Shown: positions 24,895 through 34,288, counted from the first letter of the stretch. The stretch is 64,000 nt of DNA from Acetobacter oryzoeni (GCF_004014775.2 NZ_CP042808.1:1420001-1484000); one strand, 5' to 3'. Numbers and translations are program-made. The notes: generated from the sequence alone by a model not told the origin.

Positions 24895-26088
24895 ATGACA
24901 TCGCTTTTCACCGATGCCACAATTTTTGTTTTCCTTCCTTGGGTGCTGTGGCGCCTTCTGCATAAAGCATTGCCTATTGTTGTATTGCCTATCCTTATTG
25001 GCATTTTGCTGGCTGTATGGCACGCACCAATTAAAGAACTCGGTATCCCTTCTTCTTATGGTGATACCATTGGGTGGATTGCTGTACTGGTTCTGGCTTT
25101 TACGGCTGGCCTGGAAATGTGGCAGCACCCAGAAGGTGATACATCCGCCCATGCCATTGCCTCTCCCTCTCTCGGCCGACTACTAGCTGGGGCAGGTGTG
25201 GCTTTAGGCATTCCTTTCCTGCTGGGGTCTTTCTTAGCCTACACCTGTTTTCTGCCCTTGCATGGATGGCAAGCCCCTCTGGCCTCGCCTCTTATTGCCG
25301 CCGCATCTATCGGCTTGTGCATTTCCGTAAGCGCACTCCCCGTTTTGATTGGAGTGGTTAGAGAACTTGATGCCTCCCAACGCCCGTTAGGGCAATTGGC
25401 GCTTAAGCTTGCTGTGGTAGATGATGCTGCCTTATGGGTTGGTCTTGCCATTTTGCAGTTTGCGCATAGAGGCACCGCCTCTCTGCATGGGTGGACAGGG
25501 CTGGAGTTTCTGGCCGTGGCATTGCTTGCCACACTGGCTGCGGCTGGCAACTGGGCCTCTCGCCATTTTCGTCATCCACCTGCGTGGGTTATCTGGGTAA
25601 CTGTTCCTGTTTATCTGGCCGCTGGATCATGGGCCAGCATGCAACTTGGGTTGCATGAATTGATAGGCGCATATTTTGCTGGTGCCATCATGCCGCCCAG
25701 TTGGGTGAGACGTCTGCCCATAGAACAAGTGGGAACATTTGCCCTTATCTGGCTAGCCCCCATGTTCTTCGGCCATAGCGGCCTGCGCATAAATGGGGAT
25801 GCTCTCACATGGCCTTCCATCATTGCCTCTTTTGCTTTGGTGGGCATATCCATCCTTAGCAAGATTGGGGCGGTTTATGTGTTTCCCCCTGCCCCAGGGC
25901 TTAAACCCAGGCAGGCTTTGGGTATTGGAGCACTTCTACAATGCAAGGGGCTGATGGAAATTGTTGCAGCCACTATTTTACATGAACAGGGCATGTTGTC
26001 TGATTTTGCTTTTGCTTCTTTAATGGTGTTGGCGGTTTTTTCCACAGTATTGACTGGGCCCCTCTTCCGCCTTCTGGCCCCACGTTAA
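24895..26088 (+). CDS. Cation:proton antiporter (CPA2 / KefB-like)
   Basis: A 397-residue membrane antiporter with about 12-13 helices. The ATG at 24895 (MTSLFTDATIFVFLPWVLW) is preferred because the upstream extension is charged and runs through a predicted hairpin. Family features include the paired-Asp helix LKLAVVDDAALWVGLAIL (about residue 183), ELIGAYFAGAIMPPSW and GALLQCKGLMEIVAATIL. It exchanges Na+ or K+ for protons at the inner membrane. No C-terminal TrkA-N or other regulatory domain is present. Ion specificity cannot be told. Confidence 0.8.
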   Translation: MTSLFTDATIFVFLPWVLWRLLHKALPIVVLPILIGILLAVWHAPIKELGIPSSYGDTIGWIAVLVLAFTAGLEMWQHPEGDTSAHAIASPSLGRLLAGAGVALGIPFLLGSFLAYTCFLPLHGWQAPLASPLIAAASIGLCISVSALPVLIGVVRELDASQRPLGQLALKLAVVDDAALWVGLAILQFAHRGTASLHGWTGLEFLAVALLATLAAAGNWASRHFRHPPAWVIWVTVPVYLAAGSWASMQLGLHELIGAYFAGAIMPPSWVRRLPIEQVGTFALIWLAPMFFGHSGLRINGDALTWPSIIASFALVGISILSKIGAVYVFPPAPGLKPRQALGIGALLQCKGLMEIVAATILHEQGMLSDFAFASLMVLAVFSTVLTGPLFRLLAPR

Positions 26089-26118
26089 AAAATTACATTC
26101 TATAAACCCAAAAGTGCT

Positions 26119-26158
26119 CTGCGGGTGTATATCATTACAACACGATATACACCCGCAG
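26119..26158. terminator. Bidirectional terminator
   Basis: A perfect 15-bp stem CTGCGGGTGTATATC/GATATACACCCGCAG (26119-26133/26144-26158) with a 10-base loop lies between two convergent genes (antiporter and PepSY protein). Confidence 0.8.
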
Positions 26159-26168
26159 ATTAAGCGCC

Positions 26169-27620
26169 TTAAAATACAAAATATTTACAAATATATATTA
26201 AAGGAATGGCAAGAGTTGTTATGGCAGCGCACATTCCCAGCATGCGTATGCGTAATGGATCTGGCACCATAAAAGACACCCCAAGGCACATACAAAAAAT
26301 AGCATAATAAATCAGACTGACACCTAGATAACTTTCGCAATAAGGCGTTAGAAGCGCTACGCTCATAAGAACAGAAATTCCTGAAATACAGCCAAAAATA
26401 CAGCCATATGTTATACGTGTAAGAAATTTCGTGCCCTTACTTGGTTCTGTTGCCCCGTTTTTCTGCTCTTTTCGATATCGAGATATCAACCATAATCTGT
26501 TGCCGGAATAAAAAAGAAAGGCTCCGGCAAAGCCTAATATCAGATATCCAAATTTAACTGCATTCCCACCAAAGCTTCCAAAATGTAGCGCAAACAGCGT
26601 GGTTAAAATGCTAAATGATGCCGACTGGAGCCCCGGCATATACTCTGCAGAAAGTATTTTCCCAGAGGCTGGATCCAGTTCCGCCAGACCACCTGCCGGG
26701 CCACGCATCATATAGTGTTCATCATGCCCGATAACGAATAAAGTTTGTTTTGCTTTATCTGTTATCGTGTAATTCAAAACATCAGGTACAAACTCGGGGG
26801 CCTGTTTTTGTAAAGCCTGCACAATTTCTGATGGCGGCATGGAAGGGGTTAAAGAATGCGCAACCGCCTGATGCCCCATACGTCCTGCAGGTGCATGACG
26901 ATCATGAAAAGCCGTTGGGGCTGAAAACATGATGGTTTGCACATTATGAATCAAACCATGATAAGCAAAAAGCACAGATGAAAGCGCAATAATTATATGA
27001 AAAGGCAGGCTGAAAATACCTAAAAGGTTATGGATATCCAGCCATTTCTTCCATGCCCCCTGGATAAGCCGTAAAGCAAAAATATTTTTTACCAGCATAG
27101 GTAAAAATGCAATTACACCAGATACCAGCGCAACAGCATACAACAGCGCAATAATGCCCATAAACCATCTGCTGTAAGGCATAAAAACAGGCAAGCCTAC
27201 GTTTTCGTGTAGCTCATCTATAAAATGAGCCACTTCAGATGGCTTGTGTTTTGCCGTCACTAAATGCCCTTCTGCATCAAGTGAAGCCGCTATCATATAC
27301 ACAGGGCCAGCATGCCTTTGCCCAGCATGCACAGGCCACATCAACCTAGCAGGAAAAGAAACCGTAGGAGACAGCACAACCGTATATTCCTGCTGTGCCT
27401 CAGGATAAGCCGCAAATGCTTTTTGCATAAGATCGGGCACCTGCTCCACAGTTACTGGAGCAGGCAAAACAACTGGTTTTGTAAGCCAATTTTGTAGAGG
27501 GGCTTCAAAAACGCTGATACCTCCAGCGTAAAACGCCACAAACAGGAACAACCCCGCCAGAATACCCACCCAACTGTGGATATCCCGATACATCTGCACA
27601 ATATCTGCACGTATTTTCAT
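26169..27620 (-). CDS. PepSY-associated membrane protein (PiuB-type, iron uptake)
   Basis: A 483-residue inner-membrane protein of the PepSY_TM family. It opens MYRDIHSWVGILAGLFLFVAF, with the conserved His in helix 1, has two PepSY-like periplasmic segments, and a second conserved helix WLDIHNLLGIFSLPFHIIIA at about residue 195. LFALHFGSFGG at about 345 carries a third conserved His. Such proteins are thought to be membrane heme-bearing reductases for ferric siderophores. It ends a three-gene operon behind the DUF3649 and DUF3325 proteins, under a Fur box, which supports an iron role. The last 90 residues add three further helices. Confidence 0.82.
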   Translation of the reverse strand: MKIRADIVQMYRDIHSWVGILAGLFLFVAFYAGGISVFEAPLQNWLTKPVVLPAPVTVEQVPDLMQKAFAAYPEAQQEYTVVLSPTVSFPARLMWPVHAGQRHAGPVYMIAASLDAEGHLVTAKHKPSEVAHFIDELHENVGLPVFMPYSRWFMGIIALLYAVALVSGVIAFLPMLVKNIFALRLIQGAWKKWLDIHNLLGIFSLPFHIIIALSSVLFAYHGLIHNVQTIMFSAPTAFHDRHAPAGRMGHQAVAHSLTPSMPPSEIVQALQKQAPEFVPDVLNYTITDKAKQTLFVIGHDEHYMMRGPAGGLAELDPASGKILSAEYMPGLQSASFSILTTLFALHFGSFGGNAVKFGYLILGFAGAFLFYSGNRLWLISRYRKEQKNGATEPSKGTKFLTRITYGCIFGCISGISVLMSVALLTPYCESYLGVSLIYYAIFCMCLGVSFMVPDPLRIRMLGMCAAITTLAIPLIYICKYFVF

Positions 27621-27621
27621 G

Positions 27622-27915
27622 CTATAGAGCCTTTAAAACAAAAAACAGGCCCCAAACACATAAGGCAGCAACAGATAGGTAATTCCAAGCACGCTTGCCA
27701 TTAGAAAATAAAAAGCAAGTTGACAAAATAGTACACCACAGCAAAACCGTTAGCCACGTTAAAAACTGAGCAGATGCCTTACGCGGATCACTGTCTGCAT
27801 GGGAAAGAATACCAATAACCCCGACAAGGCCAAATGTAAGAAGATTACCCGGAACAACAGCAGCTGTAACTTTGGAGAGCCAGTTCTGGCTTGTATAAGT
27901 GTATCTAGGCATCAT
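27622..27915 (-). CDS. DUF3649-type small membrane protein
   Basis: A 97-residue protein with three predicted helices (about 15-38, 48-68 and 78-96). Similar small proteins of the DUF3649 group sit in front of PepSY iron-uptake genes in many proteobacteria. The assignment rests on context, size and pattern more than on clear motifs. One base separates its stop from the PepSY start, so they are co-translated. Two successive ATG codons begin the frame. Confidence 0.55.
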   Translation of the reverse strand: MMPRYTYTSQNWLSKVTAAVVPGNLLTFGLVGVIGILSHADSDPRKASAQFLTWLTVLLWCTILSTCFLFSNGKRAWNYLSVAALCVWGLFFVLKAL

Positions 27916-27921
27916 AAATGC

Positions 27922-28194
27922 TTACCGCTGTTTCAGCAAAACAACAGCAAATGGAAAAACAAGCCATACAAGTATCATCAACAGTATTTGCATGAACAAT
28001 GCAGTTGTTGCGCTTTTGATCTGCCAGAGACAGCAAAAAGAAAGCGCCTGGGCCCCCCACCCTAGTGCTCTGTATAAACTTTTGGGATGAAGCGGCACAG
28101 AAAATACGTATTGATTGCGCGAAGTGGCATAAAGCAAACAGCACCCGAAAACAGTAGCTCCTGTTGCAATCCACATCATGTATTCAGGCCACAT
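27922..28194 (-). CDS. DUF3325-type small membrane protein
   Basis: A 90-residue protein with three hydrophobic segments (MMWIATGATVFGCCLLYA, about 43-60 and about 66-88). Its place, size and pattern match the DUF3325 proteins that lead PepSY iron-uptake operons. A GAGGG ribosome-binding site lies 6 bases before the ATG at 28194. It is the first gene downstream of the Fur box. Usually a TonB-dependent receptor stands here as well; none is seen in this window. Confidence 0.55.
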   Translation of the reverse strand: MWPEYMMWIATGATVFGCCLLYATSRNQYVFSVPLHPKSLYRALGWGAQALSFCCLWQIKSATTALFMQILLMILVWLVFPFAVVLLKQR

Positions 28195-28537
28195 ACTTAC
28201 CCTCGGTATCTCGTTCGGGCAGAAAAGATTTCACCATGCTCTCCCCGCACATGCGTATATAGAAAGTTACGAACCTCATGCGGAAAGCCCACGCTCTCTT
28301 TCAGGTAGGTTAAAGTAGAACACGTTGCACAAATACATTATTAAGAATCATTATCAACATAATTTTTTGTAGTTTACGCTGCTTTGCCCTTTATGGCGCA
28401 AACTCCATCCCCACTTGGGCCCTTACCTTCTGCCCTGCCCTCAGGCCATGGCAGGGTATCTTTGATAATCTTGCAAATTCTATATCGAAGTCCCAAATCT
28501 TAATGGAATCAAGATGATGCCTGAAGGATAGATTTCT
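28195..28537. other. Divergent intergenic region with Fur box
   Basis: A 343-base gap between the iron operon (minus) and a small unknown gene (plus). It holds the Fur-like site and, at 28433-28456, a CCCTGCC/GGCAGGG hairpin with a 10-base loop. No further gene is supported. Confidence 0.5.
28339..28360 (-). promoter_or_regulatory. Fur box
   Basis: On the minus strand the site reads TTGATAATGATTCTTAATAA, close to the Fur consensus of GATAAT hexamers (GATAATGATAATCATTATC). It lies about 150 bases ahead of the DUF3325-DUF3649-PepSY operon, which fits iron-repressed expression. Confidence 0.65.
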
Positions 28538-28915
28538 ATGAGTCTTATTAAAAAGTGTATATTTCCCACTCTAAAAGCTACAGCTATTGGCCTAAGTGCA
28601 GCATGGACCGCTATGGCAGCATGCAGCAAAGATAAGGAACTGGATGGCCAAGAAAAATCTGTTCATTTGGCTACAATGGGGTCTGCCGGCTTGGTCGGTA
28701 TTCTTGGTTTCTGCCTGCTGCGTAAAGACGGTTGGGGTAAAACATATCGGCCTTGGTTAGGGCTCAGCCTGATTGCCAGCCATGGAATTGCTGGCGTACG
28801 TAGCCGTAAGGCTGTCCAGCACCAAGATAAAAAAGATGCGGTGCAGAGCGGTATTTTGCAGGTTGTTATGATTACTCTAGCCGCTTGTGTATTCACCACC
28901 AAGCCAAATAAATAA
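28538..28915 (+). CDS. Small four-helix membrane protein, unknown
   Basis: A 125-residue protein that I do not recognise. Four hydrophobic segments are predicted, at about residues 10-29, 45-62, 71-89 and 104-120. A charged loop lies between the first two (CSKDKELDGQEKS) and another between the third and fourth (RSRKAVQHQDKKD). A good ribosome-binding site (AAGGA, 28524-28528) precedes the ATG, and a strong hairpin follows the stop, so this is a real, separate transcription unit. It stands next to a Fur-regulated operon but on the opposite strand. Confidence 0.7.
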   Translation: MSLIKKCIFPTLKATAIGLSAAWTAMAACSKDKELDGQEKSVHLATMGSAGLVGILGFCLLRKDGWGKTYRPWLGLSLIASHGIAGVRSRKAVQHQDKKDAVQSGILQVVMITLAACVFTTKPNK

Positions 28916-28925
28916 GCCTAAAACT

Positions 28926-28962
28926 CCCCCAATATCTTATATTTATGCACAGATATTGGGGG
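28926..28962. terminator. Bidirectional terminator
   Basis: A 12-bp perfect stem CCCCCAATATCT/AGATATTGGGGG (28926-28937/28951-28962) with a 13-base loop, between the convergent unknown gene and the AI-2E family gene. It is followed by TATAATTTT on the plus strand. Confidence 0.75.
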
Positions 28963-28975
28963 TATAATTTTGCAA

Positions 28976-30058
28976 TCAGGCTTCCTGATTACTTTCCATC
29001 CATTGCTTAATCAATGTATAGGTAATGGAAAGGATCATCGGTCCAACAAAAATACCAGCCAAACCCAAGGCAGCCAACCCGCCAATAACGCCCATCATGA
29101 TAAGAACCAACGGAACATCTGCCTGTTTGCGGATCAAATAAGGCCGCAGCATATTGTCCAGAAAAATGGTCAAGAAAGTTATGGCAAGCAGAACAATTGC
29201 GGATACCATTCCCTTATCAAAGTAAACCCAGATAACGGCAGGAAAAAGTGTAACTCCCGGCCCTGCCTGCAATAGACATGCCATAAAGGTAACCGCTGTA
29301 AGAATACTGGCCCAAGGCACGCCTGTAAGATACATGCCGCCGCCGCCTACCAGACTTTCAACAATAGCGGTAAGAGTAACCCCTAGCGCCACCCCCCTGA
29401 TGGTCCGCACAGCCAGTTCCAGCATTTCCTGCCCGCGCTTGCCGGATAACGTTCCTACCAACCTTTCTGAGGTGGTAATGAGGTATTCAGCTTTTGCAAG
29501 AAATGCAGTAAGTATAATCAAAGTTAGCAAAAACTGCACTGCAAGCATTCCAATACTGCCTGCATAAGACATAAGGTAATGCATAATCTGGTCTGGTTGC
29601 GGCACAGCCTGCTGCACAATATCCATTGGCTTCATGTTTTGCAGATGCTGCCACCATTTACCCAAATACTCACCTACCATAGGTAGATGGAGCAGCTTTT
29701 CTGGCAAGTCAGGTAACTTTAAGGACTTGATGTAAGGAATAATCCGGCCAAATGCATCAGCATGCTTGACCACCGTAGAAACGGCCATCCAAAATGGCAG
29801 CACAAACAAGGCCAGAGCAACCAAAAGTGTGCAGGAAATAGCCATTTTACGGCTACCGTGTAACCATGCCTGCAACCGCAACAGCAACGGCCACATGGTT
29901 ACCGCAATAGTGCCAGCCCAAATAAGAGCGGGAATAAAAGGTTCTAAAATCCACACCGCACCCAACACAAGGGTGCAGGCAAACAGAGCCACCAGCACTG
30001 GGCGGGTTCCTGTAGCCAATTCTGGCTTTTGTTCGGGAACAGATGTCTCTGGTATCAT
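28976..30058 (-). CDS. AI-2E family transporter (PerM/YdiK type)
   Basis: A 360-residue inner-membrane protein of the AI-2 exporter superfamily. Two N-terminal helices (ACTLVLGAVWILEPFIPALI and a following one), a long soluble segment (about 95-165) and a helical bundle ending in NMLRPYLIRKQADVPLVLIM and GLAGIFVGPMILSI are typical. Despite the family name, members export varied small molecules or ions, including Na+ in some. The start codon overlaps the stop of the AsmA gene by four bases (ATGA), so the two genes are co-translated. Confidence 0.85.
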   Translation of the reverse strand: MIPETSVPEQKPELATGTRPVLVALFACTLVLGAVWILEPFIPALIWAGTIAVTMWPLLLRLQAWLHGSRKMAISCTLLVALALFVLPFWMAVSTVVKHADAFGRIIPYIKSLKLPDLPEKLLHLPMVGEYLGKWWQHLQNMKPMDIVQQAVPQPDQIMHYLMSYAGSIGMLAVQFLLTLIILTAFLAKAEYLITTSERLVGTLSGKRGQEMLELAVRTIRGVALGVTLTAIVESLVGGGGMYLTGVPWASILTAVTFMACLLQAGPGVTLFPAVIWVYFDKGMVSAIVLLAITFLTIFLDNMLRPYLIRKQADVPLVLIMMGVIGGLAALGLAGIFVGPMILSITYTLIKQWMESNQEA

Positions 30059-31932
30059 TATTTTGCATTCGTCCCACGGCTACAGGCTGAACCAGCCGTA
30101 AAGCTTTTGAGTTCAGGAGGTAAAAGTGCCGCCATATCTGCTTCTTTCAAAAGTTCTCGTCCACGGCCAGACCATTTGGCTACCCCTACATGTGGGCTGC
30201 TAAAAGAGCCGCTTACCATAACGGGAATTTCCATAGCCAGCATACCTTTGGCACCATTACTGGCAAAAACCAGCTCAAATGCTTTTTTGTTCAAATCAAA
30301 CTCGGCTTTCCCTACAATACTTCCTGAATCTGATTTTATACGCAATGGCTGCACAACGCCTTTGCCTTGGTGCATTTCCAACGCACCCAGCAGACATGAT
30401 ACACCAACCTTGCCTTTACTTTGGCGAAAGAGAGCCCCTACATCGGTTGTCGCAATATCCATCACTTCTTGAGAGATTGTGCCTGTATTCATGCCCACGG
30501 CAGCCGTGACATTGGCTAAACGTGAAGCTTCATTCAAAGTCTGGATATTATCTGCATGCGTTAGCACGCGAATATTTAGCTTTCCTCCTACCGGAAAAGG
30601 TGAAAACCCTGCTTGCTTACGGAACTGGTCAATATCCCCATTATCTACATTCACTGTAGCCTGCACACGCGTGCCTTTCTGACCTGCCAATAAATGCCCC
30701 GAAGCCTGAATACTGGCCCCAAGCCAGTTTAACTTCATAGAACTGACATCAACACGCCCAGGCATTTGGCTTAAACTGATCTGCGCCTGATTAAAAACAA
30801 GCGCATTATACAGCACCGTATCTGCAGCAAGTGTCACATTGATCAGCGGATCAGGCTTCAAAGGCACCTGTAGCGGCACGTCAATACCGTTTGCAGATGT
30901 TTTGGGTTTTTCGGAAGAGCCGCCCAAAAGGGCATTCAGGTTTAGGCGAGAAAACGCCATGGAGCCTGCAACCTTATCAGGCTGCCCTGTGGCACCTTCT
31001 GTAAAGGTTACATCTGCACTGCGGATCGGGCTTTCCTTGAGCGAACCGGTTGTATGGTCAAGATGCCACACATCCCCCTTATGCGTGAAGTGGCCCGATA
31101 GCGTAACAGGTTGTGTAATCTTGCTATCCGCCTCCCCAGCAAAAGCCATGATCGGGCGCGATGTTGCTGTCTGCAAATCCAGCTTTGCATCAATACCATC
31201 AAAATCAAACAGATCGGTCATGGTGCCATTTAGGTGAAGCGATAAATCACCTGATGCCGCATGGATATCGGTTCCATAAGGTTTACCCGCTTGGCGTAAA
31301 ACATCTATTGGCTGCATATTGGCCTGTAATGTTACGGGCGTACCATTATAGGTGCCGTTTACATCCATCACCAACGGTGTGCTGTCGCTTGTTGAATGCA
31401 AGGTAACCGCTTTAAGGCCCGTTACGTAGCTCTGCCCATGTGCAGAGCGATAAATAACCTCACTATCGGTAATGGTTGCATCACGTAGCCCAGGAAACCA
31501 TACTTTCCCGCTTGGTTCTTTGGGGTTGGATGGCGTTGAAGAGACCTTTTTACCGAACCTCCAGTTAGGTTCACGTTCAGGCGTACGCTCGAACAGGCCT
31601 GAAAACCCATCAATTTTCACATCTCGCGCCTGCATATCTCCACTCAGTAAAGAGCTAAGCAGAATTTGAGCATGCAGATGCTTCAGGGTTATCATATCTG
31701 CGCGGCTGCCTTGGGGAATGTTGGCCAGATGCAGATTCCCCAGATCTACCGTAACCCATCGGCCAAAACGCACATGCAAAGCCTCAATCTGGGTTTTGCG
31801 ACCAAGTGACGCACTGAGTTTATCTGATGCAATATGCGCCAGATTATAGTGTGGTAGGCCAGCAACCAGCACGCCAGCGGCCACAGCGGAAACAGCCAGA
31901 ACACTTCCGGCCAACCATACCCAACGGGGCAT
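30058..31932 (-). CDS. AsmA family protein
   Basis: A 624-residue protein with an N-terminal membrane anchor (WVWLAGSVLAVSAVAAGVLV) and a long periplasmic beta-rich body. The AsmA N-terminal region is seen in IEALHVRFGRWVTVDLGNLH, the following LASIP-like LHLANIPQGS, and RDVKIDGFSGLFER. An AsmA_2-type C-terminal region lies around NLNALLGG and LSQMPGRVDVSSMKLNWLGA. AsmA-like proteins belong to the bridge-like lipid transfer group and affect outer-membrane assembly. It is coupled to the AI-2E transporter gene downstream. Confidence 0.85.
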   Translation of the reverse strand: MPRWVWLAGSVLAVSAVAAGVLVAGLPHYNLAHIASDKLSASLGRKTQIEALHVRFGRWVTVDLGNLHLANIPQGSRADMITLKHLHAQILLSSLLSGDMQARDVKIDGFSGLFERTPEREPNWRFGKKVSSTPSNPKEPSGKVWFPGLRDATITDSEVIYRSAHGQSYVTGLKAVTLHSTSDSTPLVMDVNGTYNGTPVTLQANMQPIDVLRQAGKPYGTDIHAASGDLSLHLNGTMTDLFDFDGIDAKLDLQTATSRPIMAFAGEADSKITQPVTLSGHFTHKGDVWHLDHTTGSLKESPIRSADVTFTEGATGQPDKVAGSMAFSRLNLNALLGGSSEKPKTSANGIDVPLQVPLKPDPLINVTLAADTVLYNALVFNQAQISLSQMPGRVDVSSMKLNWLGASIQASGHLLAGQKGTRVQATVNVDNGDIDQFRKQAGFSPFPVGGKLNIRVLTHADNIQTLNEASRLANVTAAVGMNTGTISQEVMDIATTDVGALFRQSKGKVGVSCLLGALEMHQGKGVVQPLRIKSDSGSIVGKAEFDLNKKAFELVFASNGAKGMLAMEIPVMVSGSFSSPHVGVAKWSGRGRELLKEADMAALLPPELKSFTAGSACSRGTNAK

Positions 31933-32010
31933 ACAAATACCTTTCCCAATCCTTTATCAGGAAATAGAATGCAGAAATATTATCCAAACTTCTACGAAAA
32001 TTATTTTCTC

Positions 32011-32046
32011 GACTCAGGAATATATTTAATTTTATTTTCCTGAATC
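32011..32046 (-). terminator. Hairpin at the end of ackA
   Basis: GATTCAGGAA/TTCCTGAGTC on the minus strand (arms 32037-32046 and 32011-32020), pairing at nine positions with one G-T. It spans the ackA stop codon and would end the five-gene operon. No long T-run follows, so confidence is modest. Confidence 0.45.
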
Positions 32047-33234
32047 AAGAAAAGGAAGAACACTGCGATATATTTGCAGTTCTTCATTTGTAGGTATGAC
32101 ACGGATTTTTATTTTACTACTGGCTTTGCTGATAACCGGCGCATGGGCCACATTAGCGGTTTCATCAATCTGCACGCCCATCCATGCCAATGCCTGACAG
32201 ACATCTGCACGGAGATTCTGATCATGCTCACCAATACCTGCTGTAAACACAATGCCGTCCAGCCCACCCATAACAGCGGTTAATGCACCAATTTCCTGCA
32301 CAATCCTGTAAACAAACAGCCCGAGCGCCTCTGTAATATTCTTACGCTGTAAGGCATCCTGACTTTGCGCCAATGTTGCGCGCAAAATACGCATATCGGA
32401 CGATACACCCGAAACGCCCAATAACCCCGATTGATGATAGAGCGTGGTGACCAGCGTTTTCCAATCTGCTTTTTCAGACTGCACCATGTAAAGCAGAGCA
32501 CCCGGATCTATCGCACCGCAGCGCGTACCCATCATTAACCCATCAAGGGCGGAAAACCCCATAGTTGTTTCCGTGCTTTTACCATGGCGCAATGCACACA
32601 GGCTGGCGCCGCTTCCCAAATGCGCAACAATAGTACGCCCTTGCGCTAATGCAGGATCAACCTCTGCCAAACGGCCTGCAATATAACTGTATGAAATACC
32701 ATGAAACCCGTAGCGGCGTATGCCATGCTCTGCATAACGGCGCGGAAGAGGCAGCAAACGCGCCATTTCCGGGATGGTTTGGTGAAAGGTGGTATCAAAA
32801 CACGCCACCTGCAAAATATCAGGCCGCTTTTCAAAAATAGCTTTTGCAGGAGCCAACGTAGCCGCCTGATGCAACGGATCAAACGGTGTGAGTTTATCCA
32901 GTTGCTTGAGCGTATCCAGCGTAATTTTAACCGGCTGCAGAAACTCTGCACCGCCATGCACAATCCGGTGCCCTACTGCCAGTACACGCCCTTGGCCGGA
33001 ATATTGTTCAAACCAATGAAAAAGGTGGCTGAAAATATGCAGCCCCGTTTCTGGCCATTTTTCCTGCGCAAGAAGCTTTCCCGCCACATCTTTGGCCGTA
33101 AACTGAGAATGATCTGGGAACTCCTCAATTTCTCCATGCAGCAGAACTTGCGGATCTACTTTGCCCGAGAAAGCGTAAATCGTCAGCTTCAGGCTTGAAG
33201 ATCCGCTATTAAAAACAACAACTACATCCTGCAC
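32032..33234 (-). CDS. ackA: Acetate kinase
   Basis: A 400-residue acetate/propionate kinase. Signatures are VVVFNSGSSSLKLTIYAF (N-terminal phosphate-binding), AVGHRIVHGG (about residue 84), the ACFDTTFHQTIPEMA loop with the catalytic Asp, RRYGFHGISYSYI, and GIVFTAGIGEHDQNLRADVC. It turns acetyl phosphate and ADP into acetate and ATP. It is the last gene of an operon with a phosphotransacetylase-type gene directly before it (29 bp), giving substrate-level ATP from acetyl-CoA made by the PFOR encoded upstream. Confidence 0.95.
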   Translation of the reverse strand: MQDVVVVFNSGSSSLKLTIYAFSGKVDPQVLLHGEIEEFPDHSQFTAKDVAGKLLAQEKWPETGLHIFSHLFHWFEQYSGQGRVLAVGHRIVHGGAEFLQPVKITLDTLKQLDKLTPFDPLHQAATLAPAKAIFEKRPDILQVACFDTTFHQTIPEMARLLPLPRRYAEHGIRRYGFHGISYSYIAGRLAEVDPALAQGRTIVAHLGSGASLCALRHGKSTETTMGFSALDGLMMGTRCGAIDPGALLYMVQSEKADWKTLVTTLYHQSGLLGVSGVSSDMRILRATLAQSQDALQRKNITEALGLFVYRIVQEIGALTAVMGGLDGIVFTAGIGEHDQNLRADVCQALAWMGVQIDETANVAHAPVISKASSKIKIRVIPTNEELQIYRSVLPFLDSGK

Positions 33235-33263
33235 GGATACTCTTCCTTGTTATAAGGCTATTT

Positions 33264-34280
33264 TCAGCCCTGCCCACCGGCAAGATGATGAGCATAAAGC
33301 GCCCCAATGGCTATAGACGCCAAACGCGCCTGCACACTGTTTGCACGGCTAGTAAGTAATACGGGAACCGCTGCGCCCAGAACAATTCCTGCGGAATCTG
33401 CACCAGACATAAAAATCATGTTCTTGGCCAGCATATTGCCGGATTCCAGATCTGGAGCCACCAGAATTTGCGCGCGCCCTGCTACGGGTGAGACAATGTT
33501 CTTTATTTTTGCAGCTTCAATATTTACAGCATTATCCATAGCCAAGGGGCCATCCAGAACACCCCCTTGTATTTGCCCACGCTTTGCCATCTTGCATAAA
33601 CATGCGGCATCAACTGTGCCGGGTATTTTGGAATTAACTGTTTCTACTGCAGAAAGAATAGCAACACGCGGGGCACCCAAACCCAGCCCGTTGTGCAGAT
33701 CTATCGCGTTTTGAACAATATCCCGCTTTACATCCAGATCTGGGAAAATATTGATAGCGGCATCTGTTACAAACAATAAATCCTCATAACCGGGCACAGC
33801 CAACAAAAACACGTGGCTAATACGCCTGTTGGTACGTAATCCGCTATCCGCCTCAACAATGGCGTGCATAAAAATATCTGTATGCAGGCTACCTTTCATC
33901 AACGCTTTTACGCGCCCCTGCCTTACCAAGGCCGTTGCTTTCTGGGCAGCCTCTGCCGGTGTTGCCGCATCAATAAAAACAGTCTTATCTAATGTAATAC
34001 CACTTGCCTTCGCCACAGATGTGATTGTGCCCTTATCCCCTATCAGAACAGGCTCTATAATATTCTGTTGAGCGGCATCCATTGCGCCTTCAAGGGCATG
34101 CTGTTCACACGGCCAGACAATACCAACAGGCACCTGCCCCGGCAATTGAACAGCGCGTGAGACCAATTGCTCAAACGCCTGATGACTGGTTGGTGCTGAA
34201 CTTACAGGCATTTCTGTAGTATCATGCGTATATTGCGAAATCTGTGTTTTGCTTGAAGGAATGTTGTTCATCTTATTCAT
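33264..34280 (-). CDS. Phosphate acetyl/butyryl-transferase
   Basis: A 338-residue member of the phosphate acetyl/butyryltransferase family. About 45 unstructured N-terminal residues precede the catalytic domain (PVGIVWPCEQHALEGAMDAA). MKGSLHTDIFMHAIV, RRISHVFLL, NPFDL-like PDLDVKRDIVQNAIDL and VSPVAGRAQILVAPDLESGN are the family's active-site segments. It resembles the catalytic domain found in enoyl-CoA hydratase/phosphotransacetylase fusions more than E. coli Pta. With acetate kinase next to it, acetyl-CoA to acetyl phosphate is the likely reaction; use of longer acyl-CoAs cannot be excluded. Confidence 0.85.
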   Translation of the reverse strand: MNKMNNIPSSKTQISQYTHDTTEMPVSSAPTSHQAFEQLVSRAVQLPGQVPVGIVWPCEQHALEGAMDAAQQNIIEPVLIGDKGTITSVAKASGITLDKTVFIDAATPAEAAQKATALVRQGRVKALMKGSLHTDIFMHAIVEADSGLRTNRRISHVFLLAVPGYEDLLFVTDAAINIFPDLDVKRDIVQNAIDLHNGLGLGAPRVAILSAVETVNSKIPGTVDAACLCKMAKRGQIQGGVLDGPLAMDNAVNIEAAKIKNIVSPVAGRAQILVAPDLESGNMLAKNMIFMSGADSAGIVLGAAVPVLLTSRANSVQARLASIAIGALYAHHLAGGQG

Positions 34281-34288
34281 CTTTGCAA

